The translations under genes and the position numbers were made by a program. Below are positions 41,985-49,581 of a DNA stretch of 51,192 nucleotides, one piece after another. This stretch comes from a virus, in the IMG/VR virus record IMGVR_UViG_3300025132_000054, positions 1-51,192 of that record; one strand, 5' to 3'. The notes beneath the pieces are model-generated. The model had not been told where the DNA came from. It saw only the letters and a program-made list of their open reading frames with translations, and did not search any database. Numbering within the stretch: position 1 is the stretch's first letter; each line of letters opens with the position of its first letter.

Positions 41985-42316
41985 GTTACGATGCACACGT
42001 CAAGGCAGTAGACGAGTGGGCTGAGAAGGTATGCGAGTCTTGTCTTGAGGACCGCGACGAGTATGGTGGCCTCTCGGCCCTTGACTGCTGGCACCGTGAT
42101 CTTCCGCCAATAGTCTATGATACCGCCCAAGACCTCATCTCAGAGGCGGAGTCGGAGGAATGGGCGGAGATGCTGTCCGCTTATCTTTATGAGGTCTCCT
42201 CGGAGATTGATCACTTCCGCTGTCCCGAGAATCGTGCCCGTAGTTTGGAGAAAGACCGGGACCACTTTTATCAGACTGGAACCTTGAGAGGAGGCGAGCA
42301 TGACCCCAGCCTCTAA
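41981..42316 (+). CDS. Unknown acidic protein (111 aa)
   Basis: Acidic with many Cys, Trp, Glu and Asp (AVDEWAEKVCESCLEDRDEY, SALDCWHRDLPPIVYDTAQD). The sequence pattern is that of a small soluble phage protein; no family recognised. It overlaps the next zinc-binding gene by 17 bp and is coupled to the previous one by ATGA. Confidence 0.45.
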   Translation: MSYDAHVKAVDEWAEKVCESCLEDRDEYGGLSALDCWHRDLPPIVYDTAQDLISEAESEEWAEMLSAYLYEVSSEIDHFRCPENRARSLEKDRDHFYQTGTLRGGEHDPSL

Positions 42317-42536
42317 TCCAGTCTACATGAACTACGACTGCACGACGTGCGGGACAGAGTTTCAGCATGAGCTTCAAGTCTGCGGCAATGGTGGCGTGTG
42401 CGACCTCTGCGAAGGCGAGCTCGAACCTGACTCTTCTTTCACCATTCTCTACTTGGTAGACCTAGATTGTTTTGTTGCGTTCCCTCGAACATCAGTTAAT
42501 CCCCTCATGACCAGAGAAGGAGGACACCATGAGTAA
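42300..42536 (+). CDS. Small zinc-binding protein (78 aa)
   Basis: CTTCGTEFQHELQVCGNGGV followed by CDLCEGELEP gives two CxxC knuckles (Cys near 14/17 and 34/37), a likely zinc ribbon. The rest is soluble (SSFTILYLVDLDCFVAFPRT). Ribosome site AGAGGAGG precedes the start. It overlaps the RecA-like ATPase gene by 8 bp. Confidence 0.55.
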   Translation: MTPASNPVYMNYDCTTCGTEFQHELQVCGNGGVCDLCEGELEPDSSFTILYLVDLDCFVAFPRTSVNPLMTREGGHHE

Positions 42537-43452
42537 GTTACCGTTTGTCTTCGGCATCATCTATGCCGCACCAAAGAAGGGCAAGACCCTTGGGATGATT
42601 AAGTCGTTCCCTAACGACGCGCTGTACATCGGGCCAGTCGGCGGGACATCGTGTGCTGAGTACATCGGTTACGAGCCAGAGACCTGGGTGGTTGGCCCTG
42701 AGACTCGGGTGCTGAAACTGACTGAGGTAATCAATCGGGCGTCTGCTTCGGGCAAGTTCAAGGCCATCATTGTCGATGACTTCAGCCTTATTGCGGACTC
42801 TGAACTGCACCACATTCAGAGTGTGCCGAAGAATGCTGGCTTCAAAGCGTTCGATGTTTTGAACAAGACCATGTATAAACTGCGTGACGCGGCCCGCAAC
42901 GCAAAGTGCCACGTCTTCCTGTTGATGCATGAGACTCCACCCCGTGAGGTGAGCCGTGACAACCACATGGTATTCATCCCCGGACACCCATCCATCACGG
43001 GCTGGAAGTTGCCCGAGAAGATTCCTGCGATGGCTGACTTCGTGGTCCGTGTGAAGCACGACCCCAAAGCTCTGAGTGAGTGGCCTTATGTGTACCAAGC
43101 TGCTACGACCCCAGAGTTTATTACAGGCAGTCGCTTCGCGATGATGCCTGACTATTCACCTACCAACATCCGTGAGGTGATGCTGGCTACGGGCTATGAC
43201 CTGCCTCGGCCTAAAGGCATGGAGTGGATGGATGAACTTGCCGACACTGTGTCCGACAGCCTCATTGAATACGGGGCTGAAGACAAGCGCGCCGTAAAGA
43301 AGTGGCTCGAAAAGAACGGACCTGAGTTGGCCCTTACTGTTGAGGGCAAAGACCCTCGCCACGTTCGCTGGGCTATCAGCGATGGAATCGATCGGGCGGT
43401 GATTCGCCGCCATAAAACCAACCTGTTGGATGATTTCTTCACCAACTTTTAG
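42529..43452 (+). CDS. RecA/Sak4-like ATPase (307 aa)
   Basis: Walker A is YAAPKKGKTLG near residues 13-23 and Walker B is AIIVDDFSLI near 85-90. A single RecA-like core with a partner SSB-like gene downstream is the usual layout of Sak4-type annealing/strand-exchange proteins in phages. The C-terminal part (IREVMLATGYDLPRPKGMEW) is not recognised. The family is likely, the exact subfamily less so. The gene is well started (GAAGGAGG upstream). Confidence 0.65.
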   Translation: MSKLPFVFGIIYAAPKKGKTLGMIKSFPNDALYIGPVGGTSCAEYIGYEPETWVVGPETRVLKLTEVINRASASGKFKAIIVDDFSLIADSELHHIQSVPKNAGFKAFDVLNKTMYKLRDAARNAKCHVFLLMHETPPREVSRDNHMVFIPGHPSITGWKLPEKIPAMADFVVRVKHDPKALSEWPYVYQAATTPEFITGSRFAMMPDYSPTNIREVMLATGYDLPRPKGMEWMDELADTVSDSLIEYGAEDKRAVKKWLEKNGPELALTVEGKDPRHVRWAISDGIDRAVIRRHKTNLLDDFFTNF

Positions 43453-43469
43453 ACGAGAGGGAGAGTGAG

Positions 43470-43946
43470 ATGGCTGTTATTTTCAGAGCCAAGACAGACG
43501 ACATGACCGGCAGCAAGCTGGAGGAGCGTGGCGTGTACCCGGTTGAGGTCAAAAGCCTTCGGCCCGAGATTAGCAAGAGCGGCAACAACATGATGTCGTG
43601 GATGGCCGAGGTCACCGAGGGCGCTCAGAAAGGCAAGGTGTGCTACGGGCGTATCTTGATTCCGACTGCGGAACTCAAGTGGCCTCGCGCACGGTGGGTG
43701 CGAATGTTGGAGTCGTTCGGCTTTAGTGGAGAGGAAGCACGTCAGATCATGAACGAGGGCCTAGATGACGAGAAGCATGTCATTGGGCAGCAGGGATGGA
43801 TTGAGTTCACCCCTCCCGTTGGTGAAGGGTCGTTCGCGGAAACAGAGTGGGTCACCGAAGCGCAGGCTGTGTCTCGCATCCAGGTCGCAGCCGAGGCTCG
43901 CGTGGCTAGGGCGGAACTAACGCCTGACGACGACATGCCGTTCTAA
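43470..43946 (+). CDS. SSB-like/DUF669-like protein (158 aa)
   Basis: Compact beta-rich start (RAKTDDMTGSKLEERGVYPV, EVKSLRPEISKSGNNMMSWM) typical of DUF669-like ssDNA-binding partners. It ends in an acidic tail with DDDMPF, the form of SSB C-termini that recruit partners. Its location directly after a RecA-like ATPase gene and before the polymerase supports a recombination/replication role. The family is inferred from pattern and context. Confidence 0.6.
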   Translation: MAVIFRAKTDDMTGSKLEERGVYPVEVKSLRPEISKSGNNMMSWMAEVTEGAQKGKVCYGRILIPTAELKWPRARWVRMLESFGFSGEEARQIMNEGLDDEKHVIGQQGWIEFTPPVGEGSFAETEWVTEAQAVSRIQVAAEARVARAELTPDDDMPF

Positions 43947-43953
43947 TCATCTT

Positions 43954-44033
43954 GGGGCGTCCCAATCTTGGCGATGGTGTGTCCTTCGCTGCGTCAAGTA
44001 GGGGGGCTGGTTACCTTCTCGCGGGGCGTCCCA
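43954..44033 (+). repeat. Direct repeat GGGGCGTCCCA (two copies)
   Basis: GGGGCGTCCCA occurs at 43954-43964 and 44023-44033, 69 bp apart, in the 204-bp gap between the SSB-like gene and the 62-aa gene. Each copy is itself nearly an inverted repeat. Possibly regulatory; nothing else is clear in this gap. Confidence 0.4.
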
Positions 44034-44150
44034 TTTATCTCAAGCGGGGGTCTTTGTAGGCTCTATCCTCGAACAGAGTTAGGTCAGGCTAGAGGTCTCA
44101 TATACACCCTTCCACCTGTCCGCGCAGAGGCCCTCGCTTTTGGAGACATC

Positions 44151-44339
44151 ATGAACTGCCTGCATTGTAAAGACACCGAGCTTATTGTAAACGGAAGCCA
44201 TGATGCAGAAGACAGTAGTCTCTTTAGCGTGGTCACTAATCTGTTATGTCCGAAGTGCAGCTCTCTAGTCCTAGTCTACTCTGGGGTAGAAGCTGAGGAG
44301 CCTCCCGCATTCATTACGTTTGACCCACCTGATGAGTGA
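44151..44339 (+). CDS. Small zinc-ribbon protein (62 aa)
   Basis: I chose ATG 44151 (TGGAG upstream); the frame extends to 43968 but lacks a ribosome site there. MNCLHCKDTELIVNG and LLCPKCSSLVLVY give two CxxC pairs, forming one zinc ribbon. It overlaps the 91-aa gene. Function unknown; small zinc-binding regulators of this form recur in this genome. Confidence 0.5.
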   Translation: MNCLHCKDTELIVNGSHDAEDSSLFSVVTNLLCPKCSSLVLVYSGVEAEEPPAFITFDPPDE

Positions 44340-44607
44340 GCCGACCATTCTTGAGTTTGCCGCCTTGGAGCGGCTCCTCTGCGAGTGGGAAGTTCCGGCG
44401 GCAGGCTGCACCCCAATGGAGAAGTTGGGGTTCGCGGCATTAAAAAATCAGGGCAAGGTAAAACTTACCAACGGAGTTTACACGGCCCCAAGCTTTGCGA
44501 CCGGCGAGGAGTTTGACCTATGGTTCCAATGGTTCGATAACTCATTAGGTCTTAACTCCGACGCCCCTCCAAAACTATTCAAGGCATATCGAAAGGTGCG
44601 GAAGTAA
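44332..44607 (+). CDS. Unknown small protein (91 aa)
   Basis: I chose ATG 44332; it overlaps the previous stop. Soluble, Trp/Phe-rich (LERLLCEWEVPAAGCTPMEK, EEFDLWFQWFDNSLGLNS), with a basic end. No motif. It abuts the polymerase gene exactly (TAA then ATG), so it is translated together with it. Confidence 0.45.
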   Translation: MSEPTILEFAALERLLCEWEVPAAGCTPMEKLGFAALKNQGKVKLTNGVYTAPSFATGEEFDLWFQWFDNSLGLNSDAPPKLFKAYRKVRK

Positions 44608-47070
44608 ATGTCATTTAACAAAGCCAAATGCAGCAGTTGTCCGCTCCGAAAGTATTGGCAGTCCGAGGGGCGGTGGCGTCGGGTAGACTTTCTACACAAC
44701 GACTCCGACGTGCTTGTGCTTGGAGACGCCCCGTCTAAGCAGGCGTCTGCACTGAGCAGAGCCTGGGCAGATGAGCACGGCGTTGCCATGAAGGAGGCGC
44801 TCGAGTCGGCCCGTGTCAAAGCGCACAACGTAGACTACGGGTATGTAGTCGGGTGTCGTTGGCCCAAGGACAACCCGAAGATGTTTCTCCAGTTACTGAA
44901 GAAGCGCAACCGGAAGCTGAAGTCGGAGGGCAGGCCTCTGGAGATGTCGCCCATCGAGGCGTGCAGAGAGCATGTGGAGGAAGAGCTCGCTCGGTACAAG
45001 ACTGTCATCACCTGCGGCCCGTTAGCAGCCAAGGCTGTGCTACCTGGCAACCCGTCTCTGGAGGCCGTCAGAGGTGGCCCTACGGTCTCCGAAGGCCTCA
45101 AGGTTCTACCTACCTACCATCCGTACCAACTCAACTCACAGCCTCACTTACGGCCCGTCCTGCACAGGGACGTGCAGAAGGCCATCCGCCATCACCGAGA
45201 CCGGCTCAACTGGGAAGACCCCATCGTCCACTACAACCCCAACCCAAATGTAGTGCGGGCGTTTTTTCGCCGCGCCCAGAAAGAAGACTGGTTGCTGACG
45301 TATGACGTGGAGACTGATGCAATCGACGCCCTGACCGCAGACTTGAGGTGCATAGGCATAGGGACCGAAGATGAAGTTTTACTGCTGGGTTTCCTAAGTA
45401 TCGACGGGGTCACAAGATTGTACTCGCCGGAAGATGAGAGGGTGATAAAAGACCTGCTCCGCGAGGTGTTTGATGAGCAATCTAAAGTTCGGATTTGTGG
45501 TCACAATGCAGGTTACTTTGATCGGCTTGTTGTGGAGCAGCATCTGGGTGTTACCCCTGCACCAGTTGTAGATACTCTACTACTCCACAAGCTGGCAGCT
45601 TCTGAGTATCCGCACGGCCTCGGCTTTGTTGGCTCGGTGTACACCGACGTGCCCGCATGGAAGGCGGACCACGCGGGCGTGACTGCGAAGACGGACGAGG
45701 AGCTCCACCAATACTGTGCCACCGACGTGGCTGTGACCGCTCGGATTGTACAGCCCTTGCTTGATGGCATACGCGATAGAGGGCAGGCGGGCCTGATTGA
45801 CATAGACCATCGGATACAAGCCCTGTGTGTTGGTATGCGTCGGATGGGCATGCGTATCCACGAACCCACTAGACTCAAGCATCTCGAAGAACAGAACGAG
45901 ATTGCATATAAGTGGCGTAAAGAACTACAGGTAATCCAGCCTGGCATCAACCCCAACTCTCACTCTCAACTGCGCCGGTTGCTGTTCGACAAGTGGGCGC
46001 TGCCTCCGCACGACTACACTCTTGCGGGCGAACCCTCGACTGACGCCGCCTCTCTCCGTGTGCTGTCCGTCAACCCTTTGGCAGACGAGGAGCAGCTCGC
46101 CTTCATACGGGCGCTTCGATTCTACCGCCGAGCGGAGAAGCAACTCTCCACATACATACGAAACTTCAGCCCTGATGGAGGCCACGTCAAAGATGGATAC
46201 GTTTACCCTGACTATAAGTCACACGGAACAGTTACCGGAAGACTCTCTTCTGCTAACCCTAACTTCCAAAACATACCCTATAACCTACGCGATATGTACA
46301 TCCCTCCAGACGGTTGCGTCTTCGTCGGTGCAGACTATGATCAACTCGAACTACGCTTCGCATCCGCATTGGCTCAAGCCCAGCACTACCTCGACGCCTT
46401 CGAGAAAAAAGAGATTGACCCACACAACCTCACCGCAGACCTCATGTTCGGAGAAGTCTTCTGGAATGCGGAAGGTGCGCCGGATACCAAGATGGGCAAA
46501 GGCAAGGGCCAGTTTAAGCAACTGCGTAACTTGGCCAAGACAATCTGCTTTGCCTCGCTATACGGTGCGTCCGCGCCTAAAGTTCATGAGATAATCCAGC
46601 GGGCCGAGGACGACGACGGCAACATGCTGTACGCCCACTACGACCTGCGCCAGATTCGAGTGCTACATCGACGGTGGAAGTCAAAGGCCCCGGAGTTTGA
46701 GGCGTGGTGGAAGAACACCCTCGACCAGTTCAAGAACTTCGGGCACACTGCGGAGTGCGTGTGGATGCGCCGCCGCTACTTCGCGGAGGAGGACTACAAC
46801 GCCATCCTCAACTTCGGGGTCCAGGCTGGAGGCTTTGCCGTGGTTGCGATGTCCATGCTGGAGCTTGTCGAGAAGCACATCCCGTTTGACTTCGACAACA
46901 AGGTAGGCCTCGTCAACCAGCTACACGATGCTGTGCTTCTGTCGGTCCCAGAAGACAGGGCGCAGGAGGTCAAACAGATCGTTGACGAGACCTTGACACG
47001 CAAGGTGGATGGTCTCGACGTTACCTTCACTGCGGAAGCAGAGATAGGAATGACTTGGAAAGATGTCTAG
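44608..47070 (+). CDS. UDG-like domain fused to family A DNA polymerase (820 aa)
   Basis: The N-terminal about 200 residues look like a family 4 uracil-DNA glycosylase: CSSCPLRKYW (CxxC), LVLGDAPS, a further Cys in VVGCRWPKDN and one in SPIEACREHVEEEL (possible 4Fe-4S set), and LPTYHPYQLN. The exonuclease follows (Exo I Asp/Glu at D233 and E235, NAGYFDRL, and YCATDVAVTARI). Polymerase: motif A DYDQLELRF (D576), motif B RNLAKTICFASLYG (R640, K644, F648, Y652), motif C QLHDAV (D774). F648 is the equivalent of E. coli Pol I F762. Replicates the phage genome. Whether the UDG-like part is catalytic is not known. Confidence 0.85.
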   Translation: MSFNKAKCSSCPLRKYWQSEGRWRRVDFLHNDSDVLVLGDAPSKQASALSRAWADEHGVAMKEALESARVKAHNVDYGYVVGCRWPKDNPKMFLQLLKKRNRKLKSEGRPLEMSPIEACREHVEEELARYKTVITCGPLAAKAVLPGNPSLEAVRGGPTVSEGLKVLPTYHPYQLNSQPHLRPVLHRDVQKAIRHHRDRLNWEDPIVHYNPNPNVVRAFFRRAQKEDWLLTYDVETDAIDALTADLRCIGIGTEDEVLLLGFLSIDGVTRLYSPEDERVIKDLLREVFDEQSKVRICGHNAGYFDRLVVEQHLGVTPAPVVDTLLLHKLAASEYPHGLGFVGSVYTDVPAWKADHAGVTAKTDEELHQYCATDVAVTARIVQPLLDGIRDRGQAGLIDIDHRIQALCVGMRRMGMRIHEPTRLKHLEEQNEIAYKWRKELQVIQPGINPNSHSQLRRLLFDKWALPPHDYTLAGEPSTDAASLRVLSVNPLADEEQLAFIRALRFYRRAEKQLSTYIRNFSPDGGHVKDGYVYPDYKSHGTVTGRLSSANPNFQNIPYNLRDMYIPPDGCVFVGADYDQLELRFASALAQAQHYLDAFEKKEIDPHNLTADLMFGEVFWNAEGAPDTKMGKGKGQFKQLRNLAKTICFASLYGASAPKVHEIIQRAEDDDGNMLYAHYDLRQIRVLHRRWKSKAPEFEAWWKNTLDQFKNFGHTAECVWMRRRYFAEEDYNAILNFGVQAGGFAVVAMSMLELVEKHIPFDFDNKVGLVNQLHDAVLLSVPEDRAQEVKQIVDETLTRKVDGLDVTFTAEAEIGMTWKDV

Positions 47071-47078
47071 GGGGAGAG

Positions 47079-48068
47079 ATGATTGAAGCAATCTATTCAA
47101 ACGTGAAGGGACGGATTGACCTGCAGTTCGCCTCACCGTACAACCTCATCTACGGGCGCAATGGGTCAGGCAAAAGCTCCATCATCCATTCGATTGAGCT
47201 TGGTGCGTTCGACACCGCTTTCGATGCGGCGGGCAAGGATGTCCGAAGCAAGGCCGACCTACGGTTCCTAGCCCCGAGAGGCGCGGAGCTGTACTGCCAC
47301 CTGATTGTGGACGGCGAGGAAGTTGACTGGGGTGACCGCAGCAACCGCTTCGACAATGTGGTTTCGATGGCGATGGACGCGCTCACTGGTGGGCACAGTC
47401 GTCTAGTCGAGTTTCTGCTTCAACACATGGACGACGACGACCACCCCATCGCGCTCAATGTCCCAGGCTGGGATGCGCAAGTGAGGCGTCACGGCTCGTA
47501 CCGAAAGGCCCTCGTCTCTGTGCAGAAGTGGGCCGCTTCAGAACTGCGCAGCGCCCAAAAGCGAGTGAGAGAACTTAACATAGCCATCGGGTACATGTGT
47601 TCCTACCACATCTACATACCGGACGAAGCCGAAAAGGCCCTTGCGGAGGCCGAGGCGGAGATTGTAAAGTTTCGAGACATCAAGCTACAGGTCGAAACGG
47701 AGGCCCTCATCTTTGTGAAGGGCGCGTTCGATTCTCTGGAGGACAGCATTAACCGCTACCTGCCCGAGCAGATTGGCAGGGCGGAGTTCTCGGAGACGGG
47801 CGGACGCATCCGCCTTGGCATCGGTGGCGGCGTCGTCGTGCCGTCAGGGGTAGAGACGGTGGCGCTCGCCGTCGCGCTCGCAGGCGCTCTCCTAGGAGGC
47901 CCTAGAGCTCTGTTCATTCTGCCCGACAGGGCGTATGACCCAATCACTTTGGGCAGGGTTATGCGTTGTTTGCGGAATGTGCCCTGCGCGGGTGTGTTTG
48001 TGCAGACTACCGTGTTACCCGAAGACTACGATTTTATGTCCCTTGGGTGGGACTTAGTGAGGGCATGA
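47079..48068 (+). CDS. RecF/SMC-like small ATPase (329 aa)
   Basis: I chose ATG 47079 (AGGGGGAGAG upstream). Walker A is NLIYGRNGSGKSSIIHSIEL near residues 20-39. The middle (about 150-230) is a coiled-coil-like stretch (KWAASELRSAQKRVREL, DEAEKALAEAEAEIVKFR). The C-terminal part has VVPSGVETVALAVALAGALL (ABC-signature-like) and RALFILPDRAYDPITLG (Walker B/D-loop-like, with the usual Asp-Glu changed). It is a short relative of the RecF/SMC/ABC group, probably in replication or defence. The altered Walker B suggests weak or lost ATP hydrolysis. The NlpC-like gene overlaps its end. Confidence 0.65.
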   Translation: MIEAIYSNVKGRIDLQFASPYNLIYGRNGSGKSSIIHSIELGAFDTAFDAAGKDVRSKADLRFLAPRGAELYCHLIVDGEEVDWGDRSNRFDNVVSMAMDALTGGHSRLVEFLLQHMDDDDHPIALNVPGWDAQVRRHGSYRKALVSVQKWAASELRSAQKRVRELNIAIGYMCSYHIYIPDEAEKALAEAEAEIVKFRDIKLQVETEALIFVKGAFDSLEDSINRYLPEQIGRAEFSETGGRIRLGIGGGVVVPSGVETVALAVALAGALLGGPRALFILPDRAYDPITLGRVMRCLRNVPCAGVFVQTTVLPEDYDFMSLGWDLVRA

Positions 48069-48640
48069 TGGACCAGTGTCTTGTTGGCTTGTATCCTTCG
48101 GAGGTGGGCAACCCTCGTCTCCGCAACAGAATCCTAGCATGCCTTCCTGTCTGGGAGGGCTACACTTACGGGCATAAGGTGGACTACCCACCTGGCATCC
48201 CCGGAGCTCCGTCTACCTTGATTGACACCGGGACTCGAGAGATTGACTGCTCGTCTTTTACCTACGGCTTGCTCGCCCAAGTATATCCGAAGCTCGACTG
48301 GAACTTCACCCGCTACAAGCAGTGGCAGATGTGGAGTCGCGAAGACCTGTGGGGTCCGCTGACTACGGCGACAGATATGGGCATCACGACTAAGGGCACC
48401 GGCAACGGCTGGTATCTCTACCAAAAGTGGGACGAGCGGTGGAAGCGAGGCCACTCGTTCTTGGCTCTGAAGCGCGGGCAGAACCTGCTTGTGCTTGAGG
48501 CTACACTGCACCGGGATATGGACGGCGTGGTCTGGAGAAACATCGAGCCAGCAACTAGCACGCTGCCCTCGAAGTGGTCAGGTACGGAGGCCGACATCCT
48601 TGGGGATGCCGAATACTTCTCCGTCAGGCTGCGCGGCTAA
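48065..48640 (+). CDS. NlpC/P60-like peptidase, candidate endolysin (191 aa)
   Basis: The REIDCSSFTYGLLAQVYP segment (C62) matches the DCxxF catalytic-Cys strand of the NlpC/P60 family, and RGHSFLALKRG (H130) matches its catalytic His strand. Length and soluble layout fit a peptidoglycan-cleaving endolysin. It starts at ATG 48065 in an ATGA overlap with the ATPase gene. It is the last plus-strand gene and meets the minus-strand arm at overlapping stops. It is not adjacent to the holin-like gene. Confidence 0.6.
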   Translation: MMDQCLVGLYPSEVGNPRLRNRILACLPVWEGYTYGHKVDYPPGIPGAPSTLIDTGTREIDCSSFTYGLLAQVYPKLDWNFTRYKQWQMWSREDLWGPLTTATDMGITTKGTGNGWYLYQKWDERWKRGHSFLALKRGQNLLVLEATLHRDMDGVVWRNIEPATSTLPSKWSGTEADILGDAEYFSVRLRG

Positions 48641-49017
48641 GGGGCGTGCATCACGTTTAGCGTACAGGCATTGGAGGGCGCGGACGGGGTTGTGGAGCCA
48701 GAGCCGTTGTTAATCGCTGTGGTGGTGGCAATGTACGAGATGCCGGTGTCGTGGTCCAATCCTGTTGGCATTGAAAAGTATTCTTTCGTGGAGGCTGCCG
48801 CCTTCAAGATAAACGATGGCTGCGTGGTTCCCAGAGTGACCGAGGTAGCCTCGTAAATCTTCAAGTATGTCACAGACGAGTTTGCGGTGTTGTCAAACTC
48901 AATGGCGTAGATGGTCGTATCCCCGGTATACCCTGTAACAACACTGTTGGTTACTGCGGTATCCCTCAGAATCTTTGTCCCGAGCGGGTTAAATAGTGTA
49001 GTTGTTTCAGCGGCCAT
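48637..49017 (-). CDS. Virion-surface-like protein, paralogue 1 (126 aa)
   Basis: The sequence is beta-rich (TIYAIEFDNTANSSVTYLKI, QPSFILKAAASTKEYFSMPT). It shares a pattern with the 123-aa gene next to it: a start near LRDT/LKDT, Y.I.(F/I)DN...YLK.Y...., GTT.P.F..K and F.(M/F)P.G...GxxY. So the pair are tandem paralogues. Likely decoration or fibre-like proteins, although this is inferred from fold-like pattern and late-arm position. Confidence 0.55.
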   Translation of the reverse strand: MAAETTTLFNPLGTKILRDTAVTNSVVTGYTGDTTIYAIEFDNTANSSVTYLKIYEATSVTLGTTQPSFILKAAASTKEYFSMPTGLDHDTGISYIATTTAINNGSGSTTPSAPSNACTLNVMHAP

Positions 49018-49029
49018 TTGCTATCTCGC

Positions 49030-49401
49030 TTACTTAAATGTGAACACGGTGGGGTTTGCTGCGGCAGAGATCGCAGACCCTGCCGTGGTTCCCTTGCCTG
49101 TGCTGATGGTATACCCAAGCCCGTTTGAAAAAGTGATGCCTTCTGGAAACTGAAGAAGGTGCCGCGAGTTAGGAACCTTAAAGCAAAAGTCAGGAACGGT
49201 GGTGCCTTCCGTAACCGCTAAGGCGGTATCGTACAGCTTCAAGTACCCCGGCGTTGCCCCGCCAGCAGAGTTATCTATAAAAATGCTGTACAGCTTGCCT
49301 CCGGACCCGAAGGCATTGTCACGCTCGACAGCGCCAGTCATGCCAGTATCTTTCAAGAACCTAAAGTCAATGTGGCTGACTTGATTATTAGCTGTGGACA
49401 T
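49030..49401 (-). CDS. Virion-surface-like protein, paralogue 2 (123 aa)
   Basis: The beta-rich body (KLYSIFIDNSAGGATPGYLK, VPDFCFKVPNSRHLLQFPEG) matches the adjacent 126-aa gene position by position, so the two arose by duplication. No motif beyond the shared pattern. The order (58-aa gene, this gene, its paralogue) suggests a small late module. Confidence 0.55.
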   Translation of the reverse strand: MSTANNQVSHIDFRFLKDTGMTGAVERDNAFGSGGKLYSIFIDNSAGGATPGYLKLYDTALAVTEGTTVPDFCFKVPNSRHLLQFPEGITFSNGLGYTISTGKGTTAGSAISAAANPTVFTFK

Positions 49402-49404
49402 TCA

Positions 49405-49581
49405 TCACCCCATGATTTCGTCGAGGTACGAAGTAACCTCTGACAGCAAGAGTGCGATGATTTCGTCACGCTCGTCTGGGGTGATCTTCTGATCGTCCGA
49501 CAGAGCAAGTGTAATCTTCCGGCCAACGCGGAGGATACGAGCAACGAGCTTGAAGATGTTGAACTTCTTTTGCTTAGGCAT
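49405..49581 (-). CDS. Small helical protein (58 aa)
   Basis: I chose ATG 49581 because GGAGAT precedes it; a longer frame lies in the metallophosphoesterase gene. The protein starts MPKQKKFNIFKLVARILRVG and continues RKITLALSDDQKITPDERDE with an acidic C-terminus. The basic amphipathic start could contact membrane. The rest is helical. Function unknown. It overlaps the upstream gene by 8 bp. Confidence 0.5.
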   Translation of the reverse strand: MPKQKKFNIFKLVARILRVGRKITLALSDDQKITPDERDEIIALLLSEVTSYLDEIMG

